Program-made: the position numbers and the translations under genes
Source of the DNA: Mycolicibacterium iranicum
GTDB taxonomy: Bacteria > Actinomycetota > Actinomycetes > Mycobacteriales > Mycobacteriaceae
DNA: 64,000 bases
Direction: 5' to 3'
NCBI RefSeq assembly: GCF_002101705.1
Contig: NZ_LQPC01000019.1
Location: 186,001-250,000 of the forward strand
Shown: positions 55,750 through 64,000 of the stretch, one piece after another
Numbering within the stretch: the first letter of the stretch is position 1
How the letters are laid out: each line of letters starts with the position of its first letter
The notes under the pieces: model-generated
The model's database searches: none
The model's input: only the letters and a program-made list of their open reading frames with translations
Told to the model about the DNA's origin: nothing

Positions 55750-56724
55750 TCAGCTGACGCGGCGCTTCTGCCGCTTGGCCTGCTTCTTCGCTTCCTTGCT
55801 CACGCGCTTGGCTTCTTTGCCTGCCGTGTCAGCCAAGTCGGCAGCACGGTCGAGCGCCAATTCCGCGCGGCTGCGGGCAACATCAGCCCAGTCAGCGCTG
55901 CGATCGCGCGCAACCTCAGCGAGGGCGGGTGCGCGGTCGCGTGCCCGCTCGGCGAAGTCACCGCCACGGTCGCGTGCCAGTTCGGCGAACTCGCCGCCGC
56001 GTTCGCGGGCGATCTCGGCTAGCTCGCCGCCGCGTTCCCGTGCGATCTCGGCCAGCTCGCCACCGCGCTCGCGGGCGATCTCGGCCAGCTTCCCGCCGCG
56101 GTCGCGAGCGACCTCGGCGAATTCGGAACCCCGCTCGCCGGCCACATGGGCGAGTTCGCGCCCACGTTCGGCGCCGACGTGCAGGCCGTGCCCGACCTTC
56201 TCGGCGAACGCGCTGTCGGTCAGGGATCCACCCGCGGCCGCGCCGGCTGGCAACGCCGACGCGACGGCTTCGGACACCTTCCGCGCCGCACGGCGCCCCC
56301 GCCACCCGAGCGACGGTTTGCCCTCGGTGTCGACGGCCGCGATGATCAGGCCGCCGATCAAGCTGATGTCGGTGATGAACGCCCGGCGCTCGTCGGTCTT
56401 GCGCTGCGGGTCTACTTCGTTCCAGAAGGCATGGCCGCCAAGCGAACTGGGCACGACTGACAGCGCCAAGGCCGCTGAGGCGACGCGGGGAAGTCGACCC
56501 GTAGCCAGCAGGAGACCGCCGCCGATCTGGACGGCGGCGGTGACCTTCGCGACGGTCTCGGCGTTGGACGGCACGTTGGTGCCGACAGGGTCGGGCAACT
56601 TGCTCAGTCCCTCGAGAGTCTGCCGGGTGGCATCTGTCGCTGGTTTGGGGCTGCGCAGGGCCTCGACACCCCGCGAGATGAACACTGCAGACAGCATGGG
56701 GCGCGCAACACGTCGGATCAACAT
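55750..56724 (-). CDS. DoxX-family membrane protein with an 11-residue-repeat tail
   Basis: 324 residues. Residues 1-135 form a DoxX-like four-helix membrane domain (RRVARPMLSAVFISRGVEAL; FITDISLIGGLIIAAVD). Residues 187-296 are ten tandem 11-residue units of the form RGGELAEIARE, then a Lys-rich end (KEAKKQAKRQKRR). An 11-residue period forms a long amphipathic or hendecad coiled helix. The tail probably lies on the membrane or binds a partner. ATG 56724 is used; the frame extends to 56757. Confidence 0.8.
   Translation of the reverse strand: MLIRRVARPMLSAVFISRGVEALRSPKPATDATRQTLEGLSKLPDPVGTNVPSNAETVAKVTAAVQIGGGLLLATGRLPRVASAALALSVVPSSLGGHAFWNEVDPQRKTDERRAFITDISLIGGLIIAAVDTEGKPSLGWRGRRAARKVSEAVASALPAGAAAGGSLTDSAFAEKVGHGLHVGAERGRELAHVAGERGSEFAEVARDRGGKLAEIARERGGELAEIARERGGELAEIARERGGEFAELARDRGGDFAERARDRAPALAEVARDRSADWADVARSRAELALDRAADLADTAGKEAKRVSKEAKKQAKRQKRRVS
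55837..56166 (-). repeat. Ten 33-bp tandem repeats coding an 11-residue period
   Basis: The region encodes ten consecutive 11-residue units in the DoxX-like protein. The middle units (RGGELAEIARE) are near identical in protein and DNA, so copy number may vary between strains. Confidence 0.8.
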
Positions 56725-56829
56725 GGGGCCTGTGTTCCCCCGGTTACTCGGCTGCAAACCCCACGTCAGCGCACGTGCAGAGCCTTTTCGGCAACACTGG
56801 GCCGACGCGGCCTCTGCGCGAGAGCAGTC

Positions 56830-57744
56830 TCAGCGGCTCGCCTCCGGGCGTGGCCACTGAGGGCGTTGCAAGTCTCCCGGCGGTGGACGCATCCGGTCGA
56901 GGATCGCGCGCAGCGGTGACCACGCTGAACGCCCGGTCCGCGTCACGGCATAGGCGGTCAGCATCACCTCCGGATTCCGCAGGGGCAGGATGCTGACCCC
57001 GGGACCCGTCGGCCTACCCAAGGGCAGCAGACCGACGCCGAACCCGCCCACGATGAGGTCCTCGACCAGATCGAGGCTGTCAATCTGATGGGCGATTGTC
57101 GGACTGAACCCTGCCAGCGACGCCAGCGTGCGCACCGCAGTTTCGTCAGCAGTGTTGCGCGAGTTGACGATCCACGTCGACTCCGCGAAGGCCCTGAGAT
57201 CGGACTCGGCGGGCGTGCCCGACGGCACTCCGACGCCCCACCCGATCGACCACAGCGGCGTGGGCTCAAGGCTCGCGGCCGGCGAGGCCGGGGCAAGGTT
57301 GTAGTCATAGGTCAGCGCCAGGTCGAGGTCGTCGCTGACCAGCAGCGTGAACGCCTCCATGGGTTCGTATTCGCTGATCACTACATCGACGTTCGGGTAG
57401 CGGATCCGCAGGTCAGCGATGATGGGCAGCAGCGAGACGCGGATGCCCGTGGCGAAGCCGCCGACGCGCACGGTACCGGCCGGTTCGGCGTCCGGATCGA
57501 GATCAAGCCGGGCACTGTCGACGGCGGCCAGGATCGTGACGGCGTGGTCGGCGAGCCGCCTGCCCGCAGGGGTCAGGCGCACCCGGCGGCCTTCCGGCTC
57601 GATCAACTGCGCGCCGGTGTCGCGCGCCAGGGCCGCGATCTGCTGGGACACCGTCGACGTGGTGAGGTGATGCTCGTCGGCCACTGCGCGCATCGAGCCG
57701 AGCCGCGACAGCGCGAGGAGCAGTTCCAGACGGCGGGTGTCCAT
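56830..57744 (-). CDS. LysR-family transcriptional regulator
   Basis: 304 residues from ATG 57744. The N-terminal helix-turn-helix LGSMRAVADEHHLTTSTVSQQIAAL is followed by a periplasmic-binding-like effector domain (TVRVGGFATGIRVSLLPIIADL). It is divergent from the crotonase gene with 48 nt between starts, so it probably controls that gene and perhaps others nearby. The longer frame to 58485 is a shadow of the crotonase gene. Confidence 0.88.
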   Translation of the reverse strand: MDTRRLELLLALSRLGSMRAVADEHHLTTSTVSQQIAALARDTGAQLIEPEGRRVRLTPAGRRLADHAVTILAAVDSARLDLDPDAEPAGTVRVGGFATGIRVSLLPIIADLRIRYPNVDVVISEYEPMEAFTLLVSDDLDLALTYDYNLAPASPAASLEPTPLWSIGWGVGVPSGTPAESDLRAFAESTWIVNSRNTADETAVRTLASLAGFSPTIAHQIDSLDLVEDLIVGGFGVGLLPLGRPTGPGVSILPLRNPEVMLTAYAVTRTGRSAWSPLRAILDRMRPPPGDLQRPQWPRPEASR

Positions 57745-57792
57745 GGAGGAATTGTCCCCAGGCGGACGGTGCGCGGTCGGTAAGTTCGCCAC

Positions 57793-58608
57793 ATGACCGA
57801 CCTGACCGTCTCTGTCGGCGACGGTGTCGCGGTGCTCACGCTGAACAGTCCGCAGCGGCGAAACGCCTACACCGGCGAGATGGGCGCACTGCTCAACGCT
57901 GCCTACCGCGACTGCGACGACGACGACGAGGTACGGGTGATCGTGGTGACCGGCGCAGGAGACGCCTTCTGTGCCGGGGCGGATTTCTCGGCGTCTGCCA
58001 GTGCGTTCGCGTCCACCACCGATTCGTTCACAGCGTCGCCCACCGACCCTGCGGCGTTCGAGCTCCGCACCCCGGTGGTCGCGGCGGTGAACGGCCACGC
58101 GATCGGCATCGGGTTGACCATCGCACTGCAGGCCGATATCAGGATCATGGCCACCGACGCCAAATACGCTGTCGCGCAATCCCGGCGGGGCGTTATCGGG
58201 GACTGCATGTCGCACTGGACGCTGCCGCACCTTGCCGGCGGCACGGTGGCCGCGGATCTGTTGTTGACGGGCCGCACGTTCGACGGTGCGGAGGCACTCG
58301 CGATGGGGATCGCCACGCGCACAGTCCCTGCCGCCGAGGTGTTGGACGATGCGATGTCGGTTGCCCGCGACATCGCGATCAATGTCGCGCCGATGTCCGC
58401 GGCGCTGAGCAAGCGCCTGCTGTGGGACACGATGACAAACGGGTACCGGCCGCGGCAGGTCGCGCGACTGGAAACCGAGGCGCATCGACGCGTGATGGGC
58501 AGCGCCGATGCACGCGAGGGCGTGGCCGCATTCCTCGAGCGCCGTAGCCCGCGGTGGACTGCGTCGGTGTCCCGGGAGTGGGAAGTGTTGCCCGACTTAG
58601 GGTCCTAG
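57793..58608 (+). CDS. Enoyl-CoA hydratase/isomerase (crotonase) family protein
   Basis: 271 residues with the crotonase fold: VIVVTGAGDAFCAGADFS for the first oxyanion-hole loop and VVAAVNGHAIGIGLTIAL for the second. I do not see clear matches to both catalytic glutamates of enoyl-CoA hydratase (the relevant stretch reads SRRGVIGDCMSHW), so the reaction may differ. A divergent LysR gene lies upstream. Confidence 0.8.
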   Translation: MTDLTVSVGDGVAVLTLNSPQRRNAYTGEMGALLNAAYRDCDDDDEVRVIVVTGAGDAFCAGADFSASASAFASTTDSFTASPTDPAAFELRTPVVAAVNGHAIGIGLTIALQADIRIMATDAKYAVAQSRRGVIGDCMSHWTLPHLAGGTVAADLLLTGRTFDGAEALAMGIATRTVPAAEVLDDAMSVARDIAINVAPMSAALSKRLLWDTMTNGYRPRQVARLETEAHRRVMGSADAREGVAAFLERRSPRWTASVSREWEVLPDLGS

Positions 58609-58638
58609 GGGCGGGAAGGGCAGGGGCGGCGCGACAAT

Positions 58639-58657
58639 CGTTCACGATTTATGAACG
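58639..58657. promoter_or_regulatory. LysR-type dyad upstream of the EamA gene
   Basis: CGTTCA (58639-58644), a 7-nt spacer and TGAACG (58652-58657) form a perfect dyad that contains the TTCA-N7-TGAA (T-N11-A) pattern of LysR operators, 57 nt before ATG 58714, in an AT-richer spacer. Confidence 0.5.
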
Positions 58658-58713
58658 GTATGTCGTGGAAAATGAGGTGGACCGCAACGGTTCGTATCCC
58701 GTTCAATGCAGAC

Positions 58714-59580
58714 ATGGAGACGACTCACGGCCGTACGGGTGCCCTCATGGCGGTCGGGTCGATGATCAGCGTGCAGCTCGGGCTCGCGATCGCCGTCACC
58801 CTGATCGAGGACGTCGGCGTCGAAGGCGTGGCATGGCTGCGATTGGCATGGGCGGGAATCCTGTTTCTGATCATTGTTCGTCCCCGTCGAACGGCGTTCA
58901 CCCGCAGAAGCTTTCTGATGTGCGTCCTTCTTGGCATCGTGACCGCGGGGATCACGATGTTGTTCATGGCCGCGCTGGATCGCATTCCGCTGGGGACGGC
59001 GAGCGCGCTGGAGTTCCTCGGCCCGCTCGCTGTGGCGGTCGCCCGCGGCCGCGGTCAGGGCCGATGGGTGTGGCCGGGGATCGCCGCGGTAGGCGTGGTG
59101 ATGCTCACCGAACCCTGGAGTGGTGCCGTGGATCCCGTCGGCGTCGCCTACGCGCTCGCCGCTGCGGCGTGCTGGGGTGGGTACATTCTGCTCACCCAGA
59201 AGGTCGGCGACCAGGTCACGGGGATCACCGGTCTGGCCGTCTCGATGCCCGTCGCCGGACTTTTTGCGACCATTGTCGTCGGTCCCGGGGTCGTCGGGCA
59301 CCTGACTCCGCACATTCTGCTGATCGGTCTCGGGCTGGCCGTACTTCTGCCGGTAGTGCCCTTCGCGCTGGAACTGCTGGCTCTTCGGCGGCTCACCACC
59401 GCTGCGTTCGGGACCTTGATGGCGCTGGAACCGGGCTTTGCGATGCTGCTCGGCTTCGTGGTGCTGCATCAGGTGCCCGGCCCGTTGGGCATCGTCGGTA
59501 TCTGCCTGGTCGTGGCTGCCGGAGTCGGCGCCGCGCGCACCGGCGCCAGAGCCGCCCCGGTGCCGCTCGAGGTGGGCTAG
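58714..59580 (+). CDS. EamA-family exporter (RhtA-like)
   Basis: 288 residues with ten membrane helices in two EamA halves ([38 protein letters not shown]). The RhtA group exports amino acids or related metabolites such as threonine/homoserine. ATG 58714 (METTHGR) is chosen; an ATG at 58651 would add 21 residues and lies inside the dyad. Confidence 0.85.
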   Translation: METTHGRTGALMAVGSMISVQLGLAIAVTLIEDVGVEGVAWLRLAWAGILFLIIVRPRRTAFTRRSFLMCVLLGIVTAGITMLFMAALDRIPLGTASALEFLGPLAVAVARGRGQGRWVWPGIAAVGVVMLTEPWSGAVDPVGVAYALAAAACWGGYILLTQKVGDQVTGITGLAVSMPVAGLFATIVVGPGVVGHLTPHILLIGLGLAVLLPVVPFALELLALRRLTTAAFGTLMALEPGFAMLLGFVVLHQVPGPLGIVGICLVVAAGVGAARTGARAAPVPLEVG

Positions 59581-59596
59581 TGGTGATGTCCGGGGC

Positions 59597-59602
59597 TAAC
59601 GT
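59597..59602 (+). promoter_or_regulatory. -10 box of a leaderless promoter for the deazaflavin reductase gene
   Basis: TAACGT (TANNNT) lies 7 nt before ATG 59610, 17 nt after the EamA stop. Confidence 0.55.
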
Positions 59603-59609
59603 AGACCGC

Positions 59610-59960
59610 ATGGCGAGCGGACTTTACGGAACCCGCGCAGTGGATCTCGTCAACTCGGCGGTGGCCCGGCTCATCGACGCTCCCGTCGTCGGTCCGCTGG
59701 TGCGCCGGGGCATGGTCGAGATCCGGTATGAGGGCAGACGGTCGGGCCGGACATTCCAGACACCCATCTATTACAAGCGCACGCCAGAGGGCGTCCTCAT
59801 CCGCGTCATGGCTCCGGAGTCGAAGATGTGGTGGCGCAACTTCACCAGCGAAGGCGGTCCGCTGACGCTGATGAACTTCGACGGCGCCGACCGCACGGGG
59901 CATGCCGTCGCTCACCGCGACGCGAAAGGGCACGTCACCGTGGCGGTGACGCTTAACTGA
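59610..59960 (+). CDS. Deazaflavin-dependent nitroreductase (Ddn/DUF385-like)
   Basis: 116 residues of the F420-binding Ddn family, with IRYEGRRSGRTFQTPIYY and RVMAPESKMWWRNFTSEG in the cofactor-binding core. It probably reduces quinones or other acceptors with F420H2. It is short for the family (about 130-150). A TAACGT box 7 nt upstream supports the start; a much longer frame from 58554 is a shadow of the EamA gene. Confidence 0.82.
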   Translation: MASGLYGTRAVDLVNSAVARLIDAPVVGPLVRRGMVEIRYEGRRSGRTFQTPIYYKRTPEGVLIRVMAPESKMWWRNFTSEGGPLTLMNFDGADRTGHAVAHRDAKGHVTVAVTLN

Positions 59961-59970
59961 CTGCGCGCCC

Positions 59971-60031
59971 GCCGAGACTGAATCCTCGCAGCGAAACATC
60001 GAGTGGCGCACTGCAAGGTTTCAGTTTCGGC
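59971..60031. terminator. Long imperfect hairpin between convergent genes
   Basis: Arms 59971-59985 (GCCGAGACTGAATCC) and 60017-60031 (GGTTTCAGTTTCGGC) pair at 13 of 15 positions plus one G-U, with a 31-nt loop. It separates the deazaflavin gene from potC and may stop transcription from both sides. Confidence 0.45.
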
Positions 60032-60032
60032 G

Positions 60033-60890
60033 TCAGCCGTCGAACTTCTTGCGCCGCCACAGGGTTCCCGCGGCGAGAAGGATGAGGCTGACCACGAGGA
60101 TTGCGGTCGCGAGCACATTGATTTGCGGCGGCACCGCCGCCTTCACCGCCGCGTTGACATACAGCGGATAGGTGACCTCCGAGCCGCTGACGAAGTAGGT
60201 GATGATGAAGTCGTCCAGCGACAGCGCGAATGACAACATCGCCGCGGCGACGATTCCCGGCACGATGAGCGGCAGGGTGACCTTGAAGAATGTCCGAGCC
60301 GGACCCGCGCCGAGATCCAGTGACGCGTCCTCCAGCGTCCAGTCGAAACCGCGTACCCGGGCCCGCACTGTCATCGCGATGAAGCTGACCTCGAAGGCGA
60401 TGTGGGACAACAGGATCGTGACATAGCCGGCCGGCTGCTCGAAGTCCAGAAACAACGTCAGCAGTGCCGCGCCCATGACGACCTCTGGTGCGGTCAGTGG
60501 AAGCACCAGGAATGTGTCGACCGCTCTCTGGCCCCGCCACCGCTGCCGGACCAATGCGATCGCGACCAGCGTGCCGAGCACAATCGCGACCGCTGTCGAC
60601 ACCGCCGCGACGTTGAGGCTCAGCTTGAGCGCGTCGGTGAGTGGCGGGTACTTGAACGGGTCGAGCCAGTTCTCAAGCGTGAAGCCCTGCCAGGTGTAAT
60701 TGAACTTGCCTGCGGGTTTGTTGAAGGAGAACAGCACGATCACAAAGATCGGCAGGAACAGATACAGCAGCACCAGGCCGGCCACGATTCGCAGGAGAAC
60801 ATCGCCAACATTGCGCCGATTGCGAACCTTGTTCGGTGCCGGATCCTGTTGCGCGGCGCTGGCGATCGCGGCGCCGGCCTGTGTGGTCAT
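60033..60890 (-). CDS. potC: ABC transporter permease PotC-like (spermidine/putrescine)
   Basis: 285 residues with six membrane helices and the EAA-type loop LEDASLDLGAGPARTFFKVTLPL. It is the second permease of the polyamine-type importer. ATG 60890 overlaps the potB stop (ATGA). It ends the operon. Confidence 0.88.
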   Translation of the reverse strand: MTTQAGAAIASAAQQDPAPNKVRNRRNVGDVLLRIVAGLVLLYLFLPIFVIVLFSFNKPAGKFNYTWQGFTLENWLDPFKYPPLTDALKLSLNVAAVSTAVAIVLGTLVAIALVRQRWRGQRAVDTFLVLPLTAPEVVMGAALLTLFLDFEQPAGYVTILLSHIAFEVSFIAMTVRARVRGFDWTLEDASLDLGAGPARTFFKVTLPLIVPGIVAAAMLSFALSLDDFIITYFVSGSEVTYPLYVNAAVKAAVPPQINVLATAILVVSLILLAAGTLWRRKKFDG

Positions 60891-61762
60891 ACGAGGTCCT
60901 CCGAGCCCAGCGCGCGGGTGTAGAGCAGCACCCCGATCAGGATCAGCACCATCAATCCGAGGCTGAGTGCGGCCGCCGCCGGATAGTCCTTCACGACGAG
61001 GAACTGTTTCTGGATGACGTTGCCGATCATCGTCGTCTGCGTACTACCCAGATAGTCGGCGTTGATGAAATCGCCGACAGCAGGGATGAATACGAGCATG
61101 CTGCCCGCTAGCACACCGGGCATCGACAGCGGCAGAATCACCTTGCCGAAGGCACGTGGGGTCGACGAGTAGAGGTCCTTCGACGCTTCGAGCAGGCGAG
61201 GATCGATCTTCTCCAGGCTGACGTACAGCGGCAGGATCATGAAGATGATCCAGTTGTAGGTCAGCCCGCCGATCACCGCCCAACTGGTGGACAGCAGCCT
61301 GCCTTCGTCGGGAAGCAGCCCGATCGCGCCCAGCGCGGTGACCACCCAGCCCTCGTCGGCGAGGATCGTCTTCCACGCGATGGTGCGAATCAGGAACGTC
61401 ACGAAGAACGGCAGGATCACCAGGCCGAGGATGAGGTTCTTGAAGCGCCCGGCCTTGAAGGCGATGACGTAGGCGAGTGGGAAAGCCAGCACCAGGCACA
61501 ACACCGTGGCTGCGAGCGCGTAGCCGAACGACCGGAAAATCTGTTCCCGGTAGAGCGTGAACGCCTCGGCGTAATTGCCGAAATCCCACGCGAACGTCAG
61601 CGTCGGCATGAAGACCGAACCCGCTGTCTCCGACAGTGAGGTGCGCGCCAGCGAGAAGAACGGTACGACGAAGAAGATCGCGAGGTACGCGAGCGCCGGC
61701 AGCACCATCAGGTACGGGGCGATCTTGCTCCGCTGACGGCTACTGGAGGCAACGCCTGCCAT
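60887..61762 (-). CDS. potB: ABC transporter permease PotB-like (spermidine/putrescine)
   Basis: 291 residues, six membrane helices and the loop LLEASKDLYSSTPRAFGKVILPL that contacts the ATPase. It pairs with PotC. It lies 30 nt behind potD in the same operon. Confidence 0.88.
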   Translation of the reverse strand: MAGVASSSRQRSKIAPYLMVLPALAYLAIFFVVPFFSLARTSLSETAGSVFMPTLTFAWDFGNYAEAFTLYREQIFRSFGYALAATVLCLVLAFPLAYVIAFKAGRFKNLILGLVILPFFVTFLIRTIAWKTILADEGWVVTALGAIGLLPDEGRLLSTSWAVIGGLTYNWIIFMILPLYVSLEKIDPRLLEASKDLYSSTPRAFGKVILPLSMPGVLAGSMLVFIPAVGDFINADYLGSTQTTMIGNVIQKQFLVVKDYPAAAALSLGLMVLILIGVLLYTRALGSEDLV

Positions 61763-61792
61763 TTATGCTCCTCGCGTGCGCAGTGCCATCGG

Positions 61793-62974
61793 TCAGCCGC
61801 CGGTGACGGCGGCGTACGCGGTGTTGTACTCCTGCGTCTGCTCGTCGGTCAGCGGGGCCCAGCCCTTGGACTTCGCCAACACGTCGGCGGGCGGATTGAT
61901 CAGCGGGTTGCCGGCCGACTCCGGATCGATCTTCTCCAGCTCCTCGGTCATGTCCGACAGCACGGGGATGTACTGCACGTAGGACACCAGCTTGGCGTAG
62001 TTCGCGCGATCGTAGACATAGTCGATCCACGATTCGGCGGCCTTCTGATTCTGCGTCGTGTACGGGATCACCATGGTGTCGACGAACGTGGTCGCACCTG
62101 ACTCCGGCACCACGAACTGCAGGTCCGGGTTGTCGGCCTGCAGCTGCACGATGTCACCCGAATAGGCCTGCGCCACAGCGATATTGCCGGCCGCCAGATC
62201 GTCGGCATAGTCGTTGCCGGTGAAGCGGCGGATCTGGCCGGCGTCGTTCTGCTCGCGAACCAGATCGATCGCCTGCTGGACCGTCTCGGTGGTCGGGCTC
62301 TCCGGCGAGTTGCCTTGGGACAGCATGATCATGCCGAGGCCGTCCTGGGCGTCGGAGAACAAGCTGACACGACCCTTGAACGCCGGGTCCCACAGGTCGT
62401 CGATGGTTCTGATGTCACGGCCGGTTGCCGTTCGGTTGTAGGCTAGCCCGACCAGGCCGGACATGTAGGGGGCGCTGAATTCCCGGCCCGGGTCCACACT
62501 CGCCTCGAGGAGGTCCGGGCGGAGGTTCTTCATGTTGGGGACGGCGTCTTTGTTGATCTTGTTGAGCCAGCCGAGCTGATTGAGTCGAACGGCGAGGAAG
62601 GTGGTGGGTACGGCCAGGTCGGCACCGATGTCCTGCTTGCGCGCCAGCGGCTCTTTGACCTTCGCGAACCACTGCTCGTTGTCGTTGAAGTCTTCCTTGT
62701 AGTCGACCGTGATCCCTGACGCCGTCTGGAATGCGGCGATGAAGCCGTCGGCCATGTAGAGGGGCCAGTTCGAGATCCGCAGCGTGCCGCTCGCGGGACC
62801 GCTGTCCTCGGAGCTGCTGCTTGACGATTCGCTACCCGAGCCGCAGGCCGCCAGGAACGACGAGCCGAGCGTAAGGCCGGCGGCTGCCGCGGCGCTGCCA
62901 CCGAGGAAGCGCCGACGGGACGTGCGGCTGGCGGCCATCCGGGCCAACTGTTGGGGATTGAACTCAGGGGACAT
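61793..62974 (-). CDS. potD: Polyamine-binding lipoprotein PotD-like with Tat signal
   Basis: 393 residues. The N-terminus carries a twin-arginine motif (SRRRFLGGSAAAAAG) and a lipobox LAAC with anchored Cys44, so it should be exported folded through Tat and then lipidated. The binding domain has LRISNWPLYMADGFIAAF, YKEDFNDNEQWFAKV and YNRTATG of the PotD/PotF family. The ligand could be putrescine, spermidine or another cationic amine. It sits between potA (73-nt gap) and potB. Confidence 0.88.
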   Translation of the reverse strand: MSPEFNPQQLARMAASRTSRRRFLGGSAAAAAGLTLGSSFLAACGSGSESSSSSSEDSGPASGTLRISNWPLYMADGFIAAFQTASGITVDYKEDFNDNEQWFAKVKEPLARKQDIGADLAVPTTFLAVRLNQLGWLNKINKDAVPNMKNLRPDLLEASVDPGREFSAPYMSGLVGLAYNRTATGRDIRTIDDLWDPAFKGRVSLFSDAQDGLGMIMLSQGNSPESPTTETVQQAIDLVREQNDAGQIRRFTGNDYADDLAAGNIAVAQAYSGDIVQLQADNPDLQFVVPESGATTFVDTMVIPYTTQNQKAAESWIDYVYDRANYAKLVSYVQYIPVLSDMTEELEKIDPESAGNPLINPPADVLAKSKGWAPLTDEQTQEYNTAYAAVTGG

Positions 62975-63047
62975 GGCGATGCAGACCTTTCGTCAGCTCC
63001 GGGGAGGGGGTTGGGTCGCGCGGGGCGTGCGGCCCCAGCAGGGCAGG

Positions 63048-64000
63048 TCAGGAGTCGTCGAGCATTTCTTCGAGATCTTCGGTTGTCGGTATGTCGTCGC
63101 CGGGCAGCACCAGCGACGCATCGGGACTCCAGCTGACGAACACCTCGTCGCCGGGGCGCAGCAGCGGCAGATCCTGTTCAGGCCCCACATGGGCGATGAC
63201 CGTCGACTCGTCGGGCGCAGCGAGCGAGAGCCGCACGACGGGGCCCTGGAACGTCAGGTCGACGACCTTGGCGGGCACGCCCGCGACGTCGCCGGGTGGA
63301 ACGTCCTGCGACGACGGAGTCACCCGTATGCGCTCGGGTCGCACCATCAAGGTGGCGTGCCCGCCCGGTTCGATCGTGGTCTCACCGGCGCGCGCCTTCA
63401 ATGTCGATCCGAGCACGTCGATCTCGACGAAGTCACGGTTGGCACGTCCGGTCTGACGACCTGCCCAGAGGTTGGCCTGGCCGATGAAGCTCGCGACGAA
63501 AACCGTCGCCGGCCGGTCGTAGATCTCGGTGGGGCTGCCGATCTGCTCGACGTTGCCTGCGTTCATGACGGCGATGCGATCGCTCATCGTCAACGCTTCC
63601 TCCTGGTCGTGGGTCACGTAGATGAACGTGATCCCGACCTCACGCTGGATGCGCTTGAGTTCGAACTGCATGACGTGGCGCAGCTTGAGATCGAGCGCGC
63701 CGAGCGGTTCGTCGAGCAGCAGGGCGCTGGGGTAGTTCACCAGCGCACGAGCCAGCGCGACGCGCTGCTGCTGTCCGCCGGAGAGTTGGGCGGGCTTGCG
63801 TTCGGCGAAGTCGGTCAGGCGGACGATCTCGAGAAGTTCGTCGACGCGCTTGCGGGTCTCGCCCTTGTCCAGCTTTCTGCTGCGGGGGCCGTAGGCCACG
63901 TTGTCCCACACCGTCATGTGCGGAAACAGGGCGTAGTGCTGAAATACCGTATTGACGTTGCGCTTGTTCGGCGGCGTCCGAGAGACGTCCGCGCCTTCGA
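63048..64000 (-). CDS. potA: ABC transporter ATPase PotA-like, 5' end outside window
   Basis: 317 codons are visible; the frame remains open beyond 64000 and reads [13 protein letters not shown] (Q-loop) upstream of the apparent ATG at 63917, so that ATG is internal. The signature [12 protein letters not shown], Walker [14 protein letters not shown] and switch His [11 protein letters not shown] are intact; Walker A lies outside the window. The C-terminal TOBE domain includes [10 protein letters not shown]. It energises the polyamine-type importer and is the first visible gene of the operon. Confidence 0.92.
   Translation of the reverse strand, partial: EGADVSRTPPNKRNVNTVFQHYALFPHMTVWDNVAYGPRSRKLDKGETRKRVDELLEIVRLTDFAERKPAQLSGGQQQRVALARALVNYPSALLLDEPLGALDLKLRHVMQFELKRIQREVGITFIYVTHDQEEALTMSDRIAVMNAGNVEQIGSPTEIYDRPATVFVASFIGQANLWAGRQTGRANRDFVEIDVLGSTLKARAGETTIEPGGHATLMVRPERIRVTPSSQDVPPGDVAGVPAKVVDLTFQGPVVRLSLAAPDESTVIAHVGPEQDLPLLRPGDEVFVSWSPDASLVLPGDDIPTTEDLEEMLDDS

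Noticed and set aside
55837..56166. CRISPR-like array
   Set aside because: The 33-bp period is in-frame coding repeat without spacers; it encodes a helical tail.
63915..63917. ATG at 63917 as potA start
   Set aside because: Codons upstream encode the conserved Q-loop [13 protein letters not shown], so the gene continues past the window end.

Overview
High-GC actinobacterial chromosome, almost certainly a Mycobacterium/Mycolicibacterium. The backbone reads pafA, pafB, pafC, tatA, tatC, helY, 5'-3' exonuclease, pepE, F420 reductase, SDR, cobL ... cobIJ, cobH, cobG, cobN, fxsA, lnt, ppm1, rbpA, lppI-like, lipT. This is the gene order I know from the M. tuberculosis Rv2045c-Rv2097c segment, seen in inverse orientation. 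PafA (452 aa), the Rv2074-type reductase (137 aa) and RbpA (111 aa) have the expected mycobacterial lengths. Lnt and Ppm1 are separate genes, as in fast growers, and there is much extra catabolic and transport content, so an environmental species is likely. I see no tRNA, rRNA, CRISPR array or insertion sequence.

Layout. (1) 1-9023: seven packed, co-directional genes that look like a choline/quaternary-amine catabolic operon: covalent-flavin sarcosine-oxidase-like protein, Rieske monooxygenase with a bridging Glu, betaine-aldehyde-type dehydrogenase, APC permease, choline-oxidase-like GMC enzyme, a cNMP/CBS/DUF294 protein and an IclR regulator. Together they could take choline to sarcosine or glycine. 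(2) 9080-10977: a translationally coupled pair on the minus strand, an EspC-like small protein and a WXG-bearing alpha/beta hydrolase. (3) 11082-20045: Pup ligase PafA, the DNA-damage activators PafB/PafC, Tat translocase, HelY helicase and a DUF4333 membrane protein. An inverted methyltransferase gene splits pafA from pafB. (4) 20059-29674: exonuclease, PepE and the aerobic cobalamin cluster. cobK and cobM are missing from their usual place, and a TetR plus phosphotransferase pair occupies the site.

(5) 29988-36484: an accessory block between cobG and cobN with an alkylsulfatase-type dioxygenase, a four-gene OpuC-type betaine/choline ABC importer coupled by GTGA overlaps, a 32-residue membrane peptide, a VOC protein and an AraC regulator. 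(6) 36504-45918: cobN, two PPOX paralogs, the fxsA-amidohydrolase-lnt-ppm1 operon, and rbpA facing it behind a SigE/SigH-like promoter. (7) 46068-59960: mostly single genes, including a zinc-finger protein, a winged-helix/hydrolase fusion, lipoproteins, LipT, a copper amine oxidase, a triple-DUF4333 lipoprotein and a DoxX protein with ten 11-residue repeats. (8) 60033-64000: a polyamine-type PotADBC importer, cut by the window end, whose binding protein carries a Tat lipoprotein signal.

Two themes recur. The first is uptake and oxidation of methylated amines and polyamines (regions 1, 5, 7, 8). The second is a leaderless-promoter pattern, a TANNNT -10 box 6-7 nt before the start codon, which fixes several starts.
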